Positions 17,655 to 26,622 of a stretch of 64,000 nucleotides of DNA are shown one piece after another. The translations under genes were made by a program, and so were the position numbers. The number at the start of each line of letters is the position of its first letter. Positions within the stretch are counted from its first letter, which is position 1. Origin of the DNA: Tangfeifania diversioriginum (GTDB lineage Bacteria; Bacteroidota; Bacteroidia; Bacteroidales; Prolixibacteraceae); the NCBI RefSeq assembly GCF_900141875.1, contig NZ_FQZE01000023.1, positions 24,045 to 88,044 on the forward strand. Direction: 5' to 3'. The notes beneath the pieces are model-generated. The model did no database searches. It was not told the DNA's origin and saw only the letters and a program-made list of their open reading frames with translations.

Positions 17655-17687
17655 TAATATATCAAATATTCTTCGCACAGGGTGTTT

Positions 17688-17798
17688 GATTATACAGAAG
17701 AGTGGAGAGATCGGGCTCTGTGAAACTCTGGCAACCAACCGTCTGTCGGATGACGGATGACAAGGTGCCAATACCCGGCCGGAAACGGAATTATAATT
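17688..17798 (+). promoter_or_regulatory. SAM-I (S-box) riboswitch
   Basis: The conserved S-box elements appear in order: AGAAGAGTGGAGAGAT, then GCTCTGTGAAACTCTGGCAACC, a variable P3 hairpin (CCGTC/GACGG), then CAAGGTGCCAATACC. ATTATA and TATAAT at the two ends can form P1. High S-adenosylmethionine should lower expression of the downstream homocysteine genes. Whether it acts on transcription or translation is not evident, since no clear terminator follows at once. Confidence 0.9.
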
Positions 17799-17809
17799 GA
17801 AACGCTATC

Positions 17810-17887
17810 ATGAAACAACTGCATTACAAATTATTTTACTCTACTTATTTACACGGGGCAAATATGTGCATGCACCGGCGGTTTTAA
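17810..17887 (+). CDS. Candidate 25-codon leader ORF
   Basis: ATG 17810 opens a 25-codon frame directly after the riboswitch, ending TAA 17885-17887. The peptide ends ANMCMHRRF, with Met-Cys-Met codons, and the stop falls in a GCGGTT/AACCGC hairpin. It has no known domain. It may be a translated leader that couples ribosome position to folding of the region, or chance. Its end overlaps the start of the Ile-rich frame at 17866. Confidence 0.35.
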   Translation: MKQLHYKLFYSTYLHGANMCMHRRF

Positions 17888-17958
17888 CCGCGTTACAGAA
17901 TATTACCATTATTATTATCATTATTACGATATTGAAGAAAGAAGACAAAAATAAATGA
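17866..17958 (+). CDS. Candidate Ile/Thr-rich leader peptide
   Basis: A frame from GTG 17866 to TGA 17956-17958 encodes about 30 residues with the run Ile-Thr-Ile6-Thr-Ile-Leu (17902-17934), followed by KKEDKNK. Dense runs of regulatory codons are the hallmark of attenuation leader peptides such as those of thr and ilv operons. Threonine, isoleucine and methionine share aspartate semialdehyde, the substrate of the enzyme encoded just downstream, so the codon choice fits the pathway. The start codon is uncertain; no SD is visible. A GAAGAC/GTCTTC long-range pairing (17941-17946, 17994-17999) might take part. Confidence 0.45.
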   Translation: MHAPAVLTALQNITIIIIIITILKKEDKNK

Positions 17959-18019
17959 CCAATGATTCCTTCAGCAGGCATCTTCGGGCTCCCGTCTTCC
18001 GACTTCCAACTTTTCTATT

Positions 18020-19183
18020 ATGTCAAAAATAAAAACCTACGCAGAAATTAATCAGAAACTCAAAAGCGGCAAAGCTGTGGTATTAACTGCCGAAGAAGTT
18101 TCAAAACTGGCACAAACAGCCAGCCCGGAAGAGATTGTTGAAAGAGTAGATGTGGTAACCACTGCCACCTTTGGCGCGATGTGCTCATCCGGTGCCATAA
18201 TCAATTTTGGCCATGCCAGTCCACCCATCCGCATGGAAAAAATCAGGTTAAACGGCGTGCCCTGCTACGAAGGACTGGCTGCTGTGGATTCCTACATCGG
18301 CGCAGCGGCCTGCAATCCCGACAACCCTGAATATGGCGGTGCACACGTTATTCAGGACCTGCTGGAAGGGAAAGATGTGCTGCTTGAAGCATGGGGCAAG
18401 GGAACCGACTGCTATCCGCGAAAATACATCAAAACAAAAATCAACATCGAAACCATTAACGAATTTACGCTTTTCAACCCGCGAAATGCCTACCAGAACT
18501 ACAACGTGGCGGTGAACACTACAAAAAAAATGATTCACACTTACATGGGAACATTGCTGCCCAATCTTCGAAATGCAACCTACTCAACATCAGGCGAATT
18601 GAGCCCACTCCTGAATGATCCGGATCTCAGAACAATCGGCATTGGTACACGAATATTCCTGGGTGGTGCACAAGGATTTGTAGTTTGGAACGGCACCCAG
18701 TTTCACACCACCAAACCGAAAAATGAATTCGGCGTTCCCGTTACCAATGCAGCTACAATTTCGGTAATTGGAAATCTGAAAGAGATGTCGTCCGGGTACA
18801 TTCAGGGCGCTTATTACGAAAAATACGGCGTGAGCATGTTCGTAGGAATCGGGGTTCCTATTCCGGTTTTGGATGCCGACATTGCCCGCCGCGTTTCAAT
18901 CAACAACAGTCAGATAGAAACTTCGGTACTCGATTACGGGACAGTCGGTCAACCCAAACTCGGACAGGTTTCCTATGAAGAACTGCAATCGGGATTCATA
19001 AAAATAAAAGGTAAGAAAGTACGGACAGCACCGGTGGCCAGTTTATCGAAAGCACGGGAAATTGCCGGGGAACTGAAAGAGTGGCTGCAAAACGGAAAGT
19101 TCGAAATCACACAACCTGTGCAACATTTCCCGCAAAACACTTCGCTGAATAGTTTAAAAGAAACGGAGGCCGACAATGATTAA
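18020..19183 (+). CDS. L-aspartate semialdehyde sulfurtransferase (DUF39/COG1900)
   Basis: The 387-residue protein is of the DUF39 homocysteine-biosynthesis family first tied to Methanosarcina MA1821. With a NIL-ferredoxin partner it converts aspartate semialdehyde and sulfide to homocysteine, bypassing homoserine acylation. Two cysteines in conserved-looking settings are Cys55 (TFGAMCSSGA) and Cys130 (GTDCYPRKY), likely sulfur carriers. The glycine-rich PPIRMEKIRLNG and IFLGGAQGFVVWNGTQ segments are family-like. It is the first gene of a SAM-riboswitch operon and overlaps the next gene by eight bases. There is no CBS domain at the C terminus. Confidence 0.88.
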   Translation: MSKIKTYAEINQKLKSGKAVVLTAEEVSKLAQTASPEEIVERVDVVTTATFGAMCSSGAIINFGHASPPIRMEKIRLNGVPCYEGLAAVDSYIGAAACNPDNPEYGGAHVIQDLLEGKDVLLEAWGKGTDCYPRKYIKTKINIETINEFTLFNPRNAYQNYNVAVNTTKKMIHTYMGTLLPNLRNATYSTSGELSPLLNDPDLRTIGIGTRIFLGGAQGFVVWNGTQFHTTKPKNEFGVPVTNAATISVIGNLKEMSSGYIQGAYYEKYGVSMFVGIGVPIPVLDADIARRVSINNSQIETSVLDYGTVGQPKLGQVSYEELQSGFIKIKGKKVRTAPVASLSKAREIAGELKEWLQNGKFEITQPVQHFPQNTSLNSLKETEADND

Positions 19184-19586
19184 GAAAAGATACATCCTGA
19201 ATTTTCCACCCGAAAGCGGAGACAAGGCTTTTACCTATCACCTCGTAAAAGATTACGACATTCGCATTAACATTCTCAAAGCCGAAGTTTTTCCCGGAAA
19301 AAGAGGAAGCTTACTTCTTGAACTTCAAGGCAAAAGAAATAACATTGAGAATGGGGTAAAGTACATTCAGTCGCATAAAATTACATGTGAACCACTCGAT
19401 AAACGCATTCATTTTAAAGAAGAAAATTGCATCGATTGCGGCAACTGCACCGCCGTGTGCTTTGCCGGTGCCCTCACCATGAACAGGGAATCGTGGAAGC
19501 TTGAATTTGACAAAAACAAATGTGTGGTTTGTGAGTTGTGTATTCCGGCCTGCCCGTTAAACCTTTTTGAAATTGATTTTAGATGA
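19176..19586 (+). CDS. NIL-domain ferredoxin partner of the homocysteine enzyme
   Basis: The 136-residue protein has an N-terminal NIL domain (~1-75), the ligand-binding fold seen at the ends of methionine ABC ATPases, and two 4Fe-4S motifs: Cys85-88-91-95 and Cys116-119-122-126. This is the layout of MA1822, the iron-sulfur subunit of aspartate semialdehyde sulfurtransferase, which probably supplies electrons to reduce a disulfide or persulfide. It overlaps DUF39 by eight bases and the next gene by four (ATGA), so all three are translationally coupled. Confidence 0.88.
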   Translation: MIKKRYILNFPPESGDKAFTYHLVKDYDIRINILKAEVFPGKRGSLLLELQGKRNNIENGVKYIQSHKITCEPLDKRIHFKEENCIDCGNCTAVCFAGALTMNRESWKLEFDKNKCVVCELCIPACPLNLFEIDFR

Positions 19587-20362
19587 ATAAAGATTTAGAA
19601 AAACTATTTCAGCAAAAATTTGAAGAACGGACCTATCGCAGCCAGTTCAACACTTCCCGTTTTGCAGGTTTCAAAATTAAATTTCAGGAAACCGATTTGT
19701 GGATTGGCGTTGATCCGGAGTCTTTCAAACCCGGGATGAAAAATGTGGCGCTGAATAAAATAAAAGAATTGCGCGATAAACTCGACAACTACATCCAATC
19801 CGACCCCTTTTTTAAGAAAAGCCTGAAACCGTTTCAGCCCAATGAAAATGCACCCGGGGAAGCAATTGAAATGGCTCAGGCAGCCGGCAAGGCCGGAATC
19901 GGGCCAATGGCAACAGTGGCAGGACTCTTTGCCCGCGAAGTGGGGAATGAAATTATTCAGAACTTTTCGGTTGGGGAGTTGGTTATTGAAAACGGCGGTG
20001 ACATTTTTGCCTTGTTGAAAAAAAACCTCGTTCTTTCCGTTTTTGCAGGTGATTCCCCATTGTCAGAACGAATCGGGCTCGAAATAACAACGGGAACCAG
20101 TCCGCTGGGAATTTGCACATCAGCCGGCACAGTGGGACCATCGCTAAGTTATGGAAAAGCCGATGCGGTAGTTGTGGTTGCTGAAGATGCGTTGACAGCC
20201 GATGCTTTTGCCACCGCATTTGGCAACAAGGTAAAATCGCCCAATGATGTGGAAAAAGTGATTAGCCTCGCAGAAAAATCTCCCGAAATACTTTCATTGT
20301 TAATTATTTGTGAAGACAAAATTGGAGTACGGGGTGAATTTGAAATAAAAATATTGAAATAG
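19583..20362 (+). CDS. UPF0280/COG2122 ApbE-like protein
   Basis: The 259-residue protein belongs to the UPF0280 family, distantly related to the flavin transferase ApbE. Visible signs are [25 protein letters not shown] and a late [19 protein letters not shown] segment. In methanogens COG2122 was linked genetically to homocysteine synthesis from sulfide together with DUF39 and the NIL-ferredoxin. Its exact chemistry is not settled to my knowledge. The 4-base overlap with the ferredoxin gene places it in the same operon. Confidence 0.85.
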   Translation: MNKDLEKLFQQKFEERTYRSQFNTSRFAGFKIKFQETDLWIGVDPESFKPGMKNVALNKIKELRDKLDNYIQSDPFFKKSLKPFQPNENAPGEAIEMAQAAGKAGIGPMATVAGLFAREVGNEIIQNFSVGELVIENGGDIFALLKKNLVLSVFAGDSPLSERIGLEITTGTSPLGICTSAGTVGPSLSYGKADAVVVVAEDALTADAFATAFGNKVKSPNDVEKVISLAEKSPEILSLLIICEDKIGVRGEFEIKILK

Positions 20363-20438
20363 AAAATTTAACCGCAAAGGCGCTGTGACGCAAAGAAAAA
20401 CTCCGCGAAATTGTGTCTCTGCAGTAAAAAACAGGAAA

Positions 20439-23400
20439 ATGGTTATTCAAAAAGAACTTCAATCCCGGGTATTGGTGATGGACGGCGCAATGGGGACACT
20501 TATTCAGGAATATAAACTGACGGAAGCAGATTACCGGGGTGAAAAGCTCAAAAATGCGGAACACGATCAACAGGGAAATAACGACATCCTCTCGTTGACG
20601 CATCCTGAAATAATTTCTGCGATTCACGAAAAATACCTGGAGGCGGGTGCGGATATCATTTTAACAAACACGTTCAATGCCAACCGTATTTCGCAGTCCG
20701 ATTACAACACGCAGGATTTGGTGTATGAGATGAACAAAGCCTCGGCCATGATTGCCCGCAAAGCAGCAGATAATTTCACCAAAAATAATCCAGAAAAACC
20801 CCGGTTTGCAGCCGGCACACTCGGCCCCACCAACAAAACGTTGTCGCTTTCCCCTGACGTAAACGACCCGGGTTACCGGGCAGTCACATTCGACGATATC
20901 AAAACCGCTTACCGCGAACAGGTTGAAGGGCTTATTGACGGAGGCGCTGATCTGATTCTTATTGAAACGATATTCGACACATTGAATGCCAAGGCAGCCA
21001 TTTTTGCTGTTGAAGAAGCGCTGGAAGAACGCGGAATGCGCCTGCCACTAATGATTTCGGGCACCATTACTGATGCCAGCGGAAGAACACTTTCGGGACA
21101 AACGCTCGGTGCGTTTCTGAATTCGCTTTCACACATCGACCTGCTGAGTATCGGGTTGAACTGTTCACTGGGGGCCAGCGAACTGGAACCTTACGTAAAA
21201 GAATTGTCGCAAAAAGCACCATTTAATATCAGCGCCCACCCCAATGCCGGACTGCCCAATCAGTTTGGCGAGTATGATGAGACACCTGAAATTATGAGTG
21301 CCCACATAAAAGATTACCTCGACAACAGTTATGTCAATATCATTGGCGGTTGCTGCGGAACCACACCCGACCACATCCGGGAATTCGCCAAAATGGCTGC
21401 AATGGCAAAGCCACATCATTTAGCCGACAAAAGCAGCAATACAAAACTAAGTGGCCTTGAACCGGTAGAACTCACCAGCGAAACCAATTTTGTAAATATT
21501 GGCGAACGCTGCAATGTGGCCGGTTCGCGTAAATTTGCACGTCTTATCCGCGAACAAAAATACGAGGAAGCGTTGGCAATTGCCCGCGATCAGGTGGAAA
21601 ACGGAGCACAGGTAATCGATGTGAACATGGACGACGCCATGCTTGATGCCGAAAAAGAGATGGTTACTTTTCTGAACCTGATGATGGCAGAACCCGACAT
21701 TGCCAAACTTCCCGTAATGGTCGATTCTTCAAAGTGGCATGTTATTGAAGCCGGATTGAAATGCCTGCAGGGAAAGGCAATTGTCAATTCCATCAGCATG
21801 AAAGAGGGCGAAGAAAGTTTTATTGAACAGGCAAAAAAAATAAAGCGCTATGGAGCAGCTGTTGTAGTAATGGCTTTCGACGAAAAAGGCCAGGCCGATT
21901 CGTATGAACGACGAATCGAAATTTGCAGGCGCGCCTACAACCTTCTTACTGAAAAAGTAAATTTCCCGCCCCAGGACATCATTTTCGATCCGAACGTACT
22001 GACTATCGGAACCGGAATTGAGGAGCACAACAACTACGCTGTCGATTTTATTGAAACAGTAAAATGGATTAAGGAAAATCTGCCACACGCCAAAACCAGC
22101 GGGGGCATCAGCAATGTTTCGTTTTCGTTCAGGGGAAACAATTTGGTTCGAGAAGCCATGCACTCCGTTTTCCTGTTTCACGCCATTAAGGCGGGGCTCG
22201 ATATGGGAATCGTAAACCCGGGAATGTTGCAAATTTATGATGAAATTCCAAAAGAGCTGCTCGAAAAAACAGAGGACCTCGTACTGAACCGCCGGCCAGA
22301 TGCAACGGAACGCTTACTCGAATTTGCCGAAGACTACAAAAGCGAAGGCAAAAAAGAGGAGAAAAAAGATGTGTGGCGCGAAAAACCACTGGAAAAACGG
22401 ATTTCCCACTCGCTTGTAAAAGGAATTCCTGATTTTGTCAATGAAGACATGGCCGAAGCCATTAAAATATATCAGCCGGCACTGAATGTAATCGAAGGTC
22501 CGCTGATGGACGGGATGAACATTGTGGGCGATTTGTTTGGCAGCGGAAAAATGTTCCTGCCGCAGGTAATTAAATCGGCCCGCGTAATGAAAAAAGCAGT
22601 GGCCTACCTCCTGCCCTACATTGAAGCCGACAAAGCCAAAATGAAAGACACCAGCAAGCAAAAGAAAGTGCTGCTGGCCACCGTAAAAGGCGATGTGCAC
22701 GACATCGGGAAAAACATTGTGGGCGTGGTTTTGGGTTGCAACAATTACGAAATCATCGATTTGGGCGTGATGGTCCCCACCGAGAAAATACTCGACACTG
22801 CCCAAAAAGAGGAAGTGGATATTATTGGGTTGAGCGGATTGATCACTCCTTCCCTGGAAATTATGGTGGACATTGCCAAAGAGATGGAACGCCGGAAAAT
22901 GGATTTGCCGCTGCTGATAGGCGGTGCTACCACATCAAAAATTCATACCGCTGTTAAAATCGAGCCTGAATATTCGCACCCGGTCGTTCATGTAAAAGAT
23001 GCATCCCTGGCAGTTAACGTCACCTCGAATTTAATTGCCCGGAATGAAAAGTACATACAGAAAATAAAAGACGATTACAACCAGATGCGCAAATTCCAGG
23101 GGCAGCGTAAACCCAAAGAATACCTGACACTGGAGCAGGCGCGCGAAAACAAACAGCAAATTGACTGGGACAGTTCGCCACTCTACAAACCCAATTTTAC
23201 CGGGGTGAAGCATCTCGTTGATTATCCGTTGGAAGAATTACGGGAATACATCGACTGGACCTTCTTTTTCCTCACCTGGGGAATGAAAGGAATCTATCCG
23301 CAAATTTTTGATGATGAAAAACAGGGCGAACAGGCGCGGAAGTTGTATGCCGAAGCCAACGAATTTCTGGATGAAATTATTGAAAAGAAAATGCTGCAGG

Positions 23401-24095
23401 CCAATGCTTCTTTTGCCATCTGGCCGGCTAATGCTGACGGAGACGATGTCGTTCTTTTTGAGGATGAAAACCGGCAAAATGAAATCGGTCGTTTTTTGCA
23501 TTTCCGACAACAGGAAAAGAAAAAAGGAGGTTCACCCAACCTCTGCCTCTCCGATTTTGTAGCACCAATACATTCCAATAAAGCGGATTACGTTGGTGGA
23601 TTTGCCACTACGGCCGGCATTGGCATTGAACCATGGAAGGAGGAATTCCGCAAAGACCACAACGACTACAAAGCCATTATGCTGGAAGCGCTGGCCGACC
23701 GGCTGAGTGAAGCGTTTGCAGAGTTGCTGCATTTACGCGTTCGTAAAGAGTTCTGGGGGTATGCACCCGACGAAAACCTTTCGCACGAAGAACTGCTGAA
23801 AGTGAAATACCAGGGAATCCGCCCGGCATTGGGTTACCCGGCCTGCCCGGAACATTCAGAAAAAGAGAGTTTGTTTGATTTGCTAAAAGCTGAGGAGATC
23901 GGCATGAAACTGACGGAACATTATGCCATGTATCCCAACGCCTCGGTTTCGGGGCAGTATTTTGCGCATCCCGAATCGCGCTATTTCAGCCTCGAAAAAG
24001 TGAGCCGCGACCAGGTGGCCGATTATGCCCGCCGTAAAGGAAAACCGGTGGAGTTTGTGGAGAAATTTCTGCCAACTAATTTGAATTACAAATAG
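20439..24095 (+). CDS. metH: Cobalamin-dependent methionine synthase
   Basis: MetH transfers the methyl group of 5-methyltetrahydrofolate to homocysteine through cobalamin. The 1218-residue product has all four modules: homocysteine-binding barrel ([10 protein letters not shown] at the start; zinc ligands in [10 protein letters not shown]), folate barrel ([16 protein letters not shown]), cobalamin domain ([10 protein letters not shown] with the ligating histidine), and the C-terminal activation domain ([18 protein letters not shown]). ATG 20439 is chosen because it directly precedes the conserved barrel; an upstream in-frame start at 20385 is rejected. It lies 76 bases past UPF0280 and probably shares the riboswitch-controlled transcript, completing a route from aspartate semialdehyde to methionine. 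Confidence 0.97.
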   Translation: MVIQKELQSRVLVMDGAMGTLIQEYKLTEADYRGEKLKNAEHDQQGNNDILSLTHPEIISAIHEKYLEAGADIILTNTFNANRISQSDYNTQDLVYEMNKASAMIARKAADNFTKNNPEKPRFAAGTLGPTNKTLSLSPDVNDPGYRAVTFDDIKTAYREQVEGLIDGGADLILIETIFDTLNAKAAIFAVEEALEERGMRLPLMISGTITDASGRTLSGQTLGAFLNSLSHIDLLSIGLNCSLGASELEPYVKELSQKAPFNISAHPNAGLPNQFGEYDETPEIMSAHIKDYLDNSYVNIIGGCCGTTPDHIREFAKMAAMAKPHHLADKSSNTKLSGLEPVELTSETNFVNIGERCNVAGSRKFARLIREQKYEEALAIARDQVENGAQVIDVNMDDAMLDAEKEMVTFLNLMMAEPDIAKLPVMVDSSKWHVIEAGLKCLQGKAIVNSISMKEGEESFIEQAKKIKRYGAAVVVMAFDEKGQADSYERRIEICRRAYNLLTEKVNFPPQDIIFDPNVLTIGTGIEEHNNYAVDFIETVKWIKENLPHAKTSGGISNVSFSFRGNNLVREAMHSVFLFHAIKAGLDMGIVNPGMLQIYDEIPKELLEKTEDLVLNRRPDATERLLEFAEDYKSEGKKEEKKDVWREKPLEKRISHSLVKGIPDFVNEDMAEAIKIYQPALNVIEGPLMDGMNIVGDLFGSGKMFLPQVIKSARVMKKAVAYLLPYIEADKAKMKDTSKQKKVLLATVKGDVHDIGKNIVGVVLGCNNYEIIDLGVMVPTEKILDTAQKEEVDIIGLSGLITPSLEIMVDIAKEMERRKMDLPLLIGGATTSKIHTAVKIEPEYSHPVVHVKDASLAVNVTSNLIARNEKYIQKIKDDYNQMRKFQGQRKPKEYLTLEQARENKQQIDWDSSPLYKPNFTGVKHLVDYPLEELREYIDWTFFFLTWGMKGIYPQIFDDEKQGEQARKLYAEANEFLDEIIEKKMLQANASFAIWPANADGDDVVLFEDENRQNEIGRFLHFRQQEKKKGGSPNLCLSDFVAPIHSNKADYVGGFATTAGIGIEPWKEEFRKDHNDYKAIMLEALADRLSEAFAELLHLRVRKEFWGYAPDENLSHEELLKVKYQGIRPALGYPACPEHSEKESLFDLLKAEEIGMKLTEHYAMYPNASVSGQYFAHPESRYFSLEKVSRDQVADYARRKGKPVEFVEKFLPTNLNYK

Positions 24096-24099
24096 CGCC

Positions 24100-24130
24100 C
24101 CCTCCAACTCCCGCAAGCTGGCGGGGAGGG
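24100..24130 (+). terminator. Hairpin after metH
   Basis: CTCCCGC and GCGGGGAG pair around AAGCTG, within a larger CCTCC/GGAGG context. No long T run follows directly, so efficiency is uncertain. Confidence 0.5.
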
Positions 24131-24202
24131 AAAGAAAAAATGGCCAGCATGTGCTTCATAAGTCAAATGAAGGTGTAAAATAAAAAATAATAACCACTTC
24201 TC

Positions 24203-24311
24203 AACCTTGAAAATCTAAAGTCTGACTTTAGGATTTCAAGGTTAATTTTTATTATTTACTGTGAAAATCTAAAATTTAGATTTAGAATTTCACAAAATTT
24301 ACCTACTTTTG
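24203..24311 (+). promoter_or_regulatory. Two related inverted repeats and promoter ahead of the AAA ATPase
   Basis: The first inverted repeat (24203-24243) has 20-base arms with one mismatch; the second (24260-24294) has 14-base arms with one mismatch. Both share GAAAATCTAAA on the left and TTTAG(G/A)ATTTC on the right. TACTTTTG at 24304-24311 is a good -7 element, placing the second repeat over the -33 zone. The pair could be a repressor operator or hairpins in DNA; the first could also be part of a transcript end. Confidence 0.55.
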
Positions 24312-24331
24312 ATACAAATGACAAAGAAAAA

Positions 24332-25474
24332 ATGGAAATTTTCAGGCCAGATTTTTTAAAAGAAATTGAAATTTCAATTCGGAATAATCCGGTTACGGCG
24401 ATTATGGGACCACGACAATGTGGAAAAACGACCCTGGCACGGGTTGTTGCCCAATCAACAGAAAGTACCATATTCGACCTAGAAGACCCGGCAGATTTCG
24501 ATTTGTTGAGCAATACTCCCAAAATCATTCTGCAGCAACAAAAAGGGTTGATCATTTTAGATGAAATACAGCGTATTCCGGAGTTATTTCCCCTTCTCCG
24601 GGTTCTGGCCGATGAAGCTGACTCCACCAGAAAATTTCTGATACTTGGCAGCGCTTCCCCCGAATTAATTCAAAAATCATCGGAAAGCCTCGCCGGACGA
24701 ATTGGATTTATTAACCTTACAGGATTCAAGTTGAATGAAGTAGGGACTGAAAACCTGGAAAAGCTTTGGGAAAGGGGTGGTTTCCCCCGCTCCTACCTTG
24801 CACCGGATGATGAGCAAAGTTTTTTATGGAGAGAAAATTTCATACAAACATTTCTGGAAAGGGACATTTCAAATTATGGATTCAACATACCTGCTGTAAC
24901 ATTGCGACGATTCTGGCTGATGCTTGCGCACTATCATGGTCAGGTTTGGAATGGCGCTGAATTTGCCCGGTCGATGGGAGTTTCGGAGCCTACTGCAAAA
25001 AAATACCTCGATATTCTTACCGGAACATTTATGATACGCCAGCTTCAACCCTGGCATGAAAATTTAAAAAAAAGGCAGGTAAAGTCTCCCAAAATTTACA
25101 TCCGCGACAGTGGCGTATTACATGCCCTTTTGTCGCTCGAAGGAAATAAAATATTCACGCACATAAAAGTTGGCGCTTCGTGGGAAGGATTTGTAATTGA
25201 ACAGCTTCTTCAACAATTAAAATCACGCGATTATTATTTCTGGCGGACCCACTCAGGGCTGGAGCTCGATTTGATGGTAGTAAAAAATGCAAAAAAACTG
25301 GGTTTCGAAATTAAATTTTCTGAATCGCCGAAAGTAACCCGTTCCATGCATTCTGTTATTGAAAACCTAAACCTCGATAAACTTTACCTGGTTTACAGAG
25401 GTGAACGGAGATTGATGCTGGCCGAAAACATTTATGCGCTGCCGGCAGCAGCTATTCCCGGACATAAGTTTTAA
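24332..25474 (+). CDS. AAA ATPase with C-terminal DUF4143 domain
   Basis: The 380-residue protein has a P-loop GPRQCGKTT at residues 26-34, a Walker B-like LIILDEIQRI at ~73-82, and a sensor-like ILGSASP. The C-terminal part matches DUF4143, with a helix-turn-helix-like GAEFARSMGVSEPTAKKYLDIL and a nuclease-fold-like end (ELDLMVVKNAKKLGFEIKFS) resembling a PD-(D/E)XK strand pattern. These proteins are abundant, strain-variable and of unknown role. It stands alone behind a repeat-rich promoter, consistent with an acquired gene. Confidence 0.85.
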   Translation: MEIFRPDFLKEIEISIRNNPVTAIMGPRQCGKTTLARVVAQSTESTIFDLEDPADFDLLSNTPKIILQQQKGLIILDEIQRIPELFPLLRVLADEADSTRKFLILGSASPELIQKSSESLAGRIGFINLTGFKLNEVGTENLEKLWERGGFPRSYLAPDDEQSFLWRENFIQTFLERDISNYGFNIPAVTLRRFWLMLAHYHGQVWNGAEFARSMGVSEPTAKKYLDILTGTFMIRQLQPWHENLKKRQVKSPKIYIRDSGVLHALLSLEGNKIFTHIKVGASWEGFVIEQLLQQLKSRDYYFWRTHSGLELDLMVVKNAKKLGFEIKFSESPKVTRSMHSVIENLNLDKLYLVYRGERRLMLAENIYALPAAAIPGHKF

Positions 25475-25669
25475 TGGCCTTTTTCCAATAATTCCAATTG
25501 TTTTTCAAACTGAGCCTTAAGTGAAATTTTTAAAATACAAGGGTTAATGCCCACGTAGTGATCCCTTCGGGACGATAGACAATTGAAAAGGCTTAAAGAA
25601 TGAAATGATTTCAAGGCTCATTCAATTGCTAATCGGTATAAAAACTATCTTTGCCTCAAAATTTTTAAT
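25475..25669 (+). other. Intergenic spacer with a GATCCCTTCGGG word
   Basis: No gene is seen. GATCCCTTCGGG at 25560-25571 can fold as TCCC-TTC-GGGA. The same 12-base word recurs at 60469-60480 inside a broken tRNA-Val copy, which hints at a dispersed short repeat. Confidence 0.4.
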
Positions 25670-26614
25670 ATGGTTTTTACTGCTTTTCGGGGAATGAAAC
25701 CGTTCCCGCAACTGATGTTTTCGGCATTTGTAATTATTGTAAGCTTTTTGCTGTTCATGCTCGTTTCGCTGGTGGCGGCCATCCCGCTTTTCGGTCTCGA
25801 TTCCATGATGAGTATTCCCTCCGCAAGCAACATGAACGATCCGGAGAGCATTAAAATGCTGAAATACTTTCAGGTTGTTCAATCGTTCGGGCTTTTCATT
25901 GTTCCCCCAATTATTCTGGGCTGGCTTTTTCACGGCAAAATTACCAACTACCTGAACCTGGACAAAAGAACAAACGCTGCGTCCATATTTCTGGTAACAC
26001 TCCTGATAATATTCGCCCTGCCACTCATCAATTTTATTGGCGAATGGAACACCCAAATGAATTTTCCGGAATGGTTATCGGGTGTGGAACGCTGGATGAA
26101 AAATGCCGAGGAAAACGCTGCCGAACTTACCGAAGTCTTTTTGAAAGTTGAGACCACCAGCGGGTTGTTGTTCAACCTGTTTATGATTGCTTTGCTGCCG
26201 GCCATTGGTGAGGAGTTGCTGTTTCGGGGAGTAATTCAGCGTATTTTTACAAGAATGATGCAAAACCACCACTGGGGTATTTGGATTTCAGCTATCCTGT
26301 TCAGTGCACTGCATATGCAGTTTTATGGTTTTGTACCTCGCATGCTGCTGGGTGTTTTGTTCGGCTACCTACTGGTTTGGAGCGGGTCCATGTGGCTGCC
26401 CATTATTGCTCATTTTATCAACAACGGGTTCGCGGTGATTGCCATGTATTTGGTCGATAAAAATATGGTCAATCCGAAAGTGGAAAGCATCGGTTCCTCG
26501 CCGGATGAATACCTCGCCATCGGTTTCAGCCTGATTGCAGTAGTCCTTATAATGTGGCTCATAAAAAAAGAGAACCGAAAAAATGCTTTCGGCTCCCTTC
26601 AATCAAACAAGTAA
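25670..26614 (+). CDS. CPBP-family intramembrane glutamic endopeptidase
   Basis: The 314-residue membrane protein has about seven to eight hydrophobic segments and the Abi/CaaX-protease motifs: EELLFRG with Glu181-Glu182 and Arg186, FSALHMQ with Phe211 and His215, and HFINN near residue 246. Members cleave within membranes, for example after prenylated CAAX boxes in eukaryotes; bacterial ones are tied to bacteriocin immunity or unknown tasks. The middle loop (~125-165) is long and soluble. It converges with the glycan operon with an eight-base gap. Confidence 0.88.
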   Translation: MVFTAFRGMKPFPQLMFSAFVIIVSFLLFMLVSLVAAIPLFGLDSMMSIPSASNMNDPESIKMLKYFQVVQSFGLFIVPPIILGWLFHGKITNYLNLDKRTNAASIFLVTLLIIFALPLINFIGEWNTQMNFPEWLSGVERWMKNAEENAAELTEVFLKVETTSGLLFNLFMIALLPAIGEELLFRGVIQRIFTRMMQNHHWGIWISAILFSALHMQFYGFVPRMLLGVLFGYLLVWSGSMWLPIIAHFINNGFAVIAMYLVDKNMVNPKVESIGSSPDEYLAIGFSLIAVVLIMWLIKKENRKNAFGSLQSNK

Positions 26615-26622
26615 TTTATTTT

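Noticed and set aside
17898..17950. Tyr/His-rich frame overlapping the Ile-rich leader
   Set aside because: It has no usable start and is the shifted reading of the same repeated bases.
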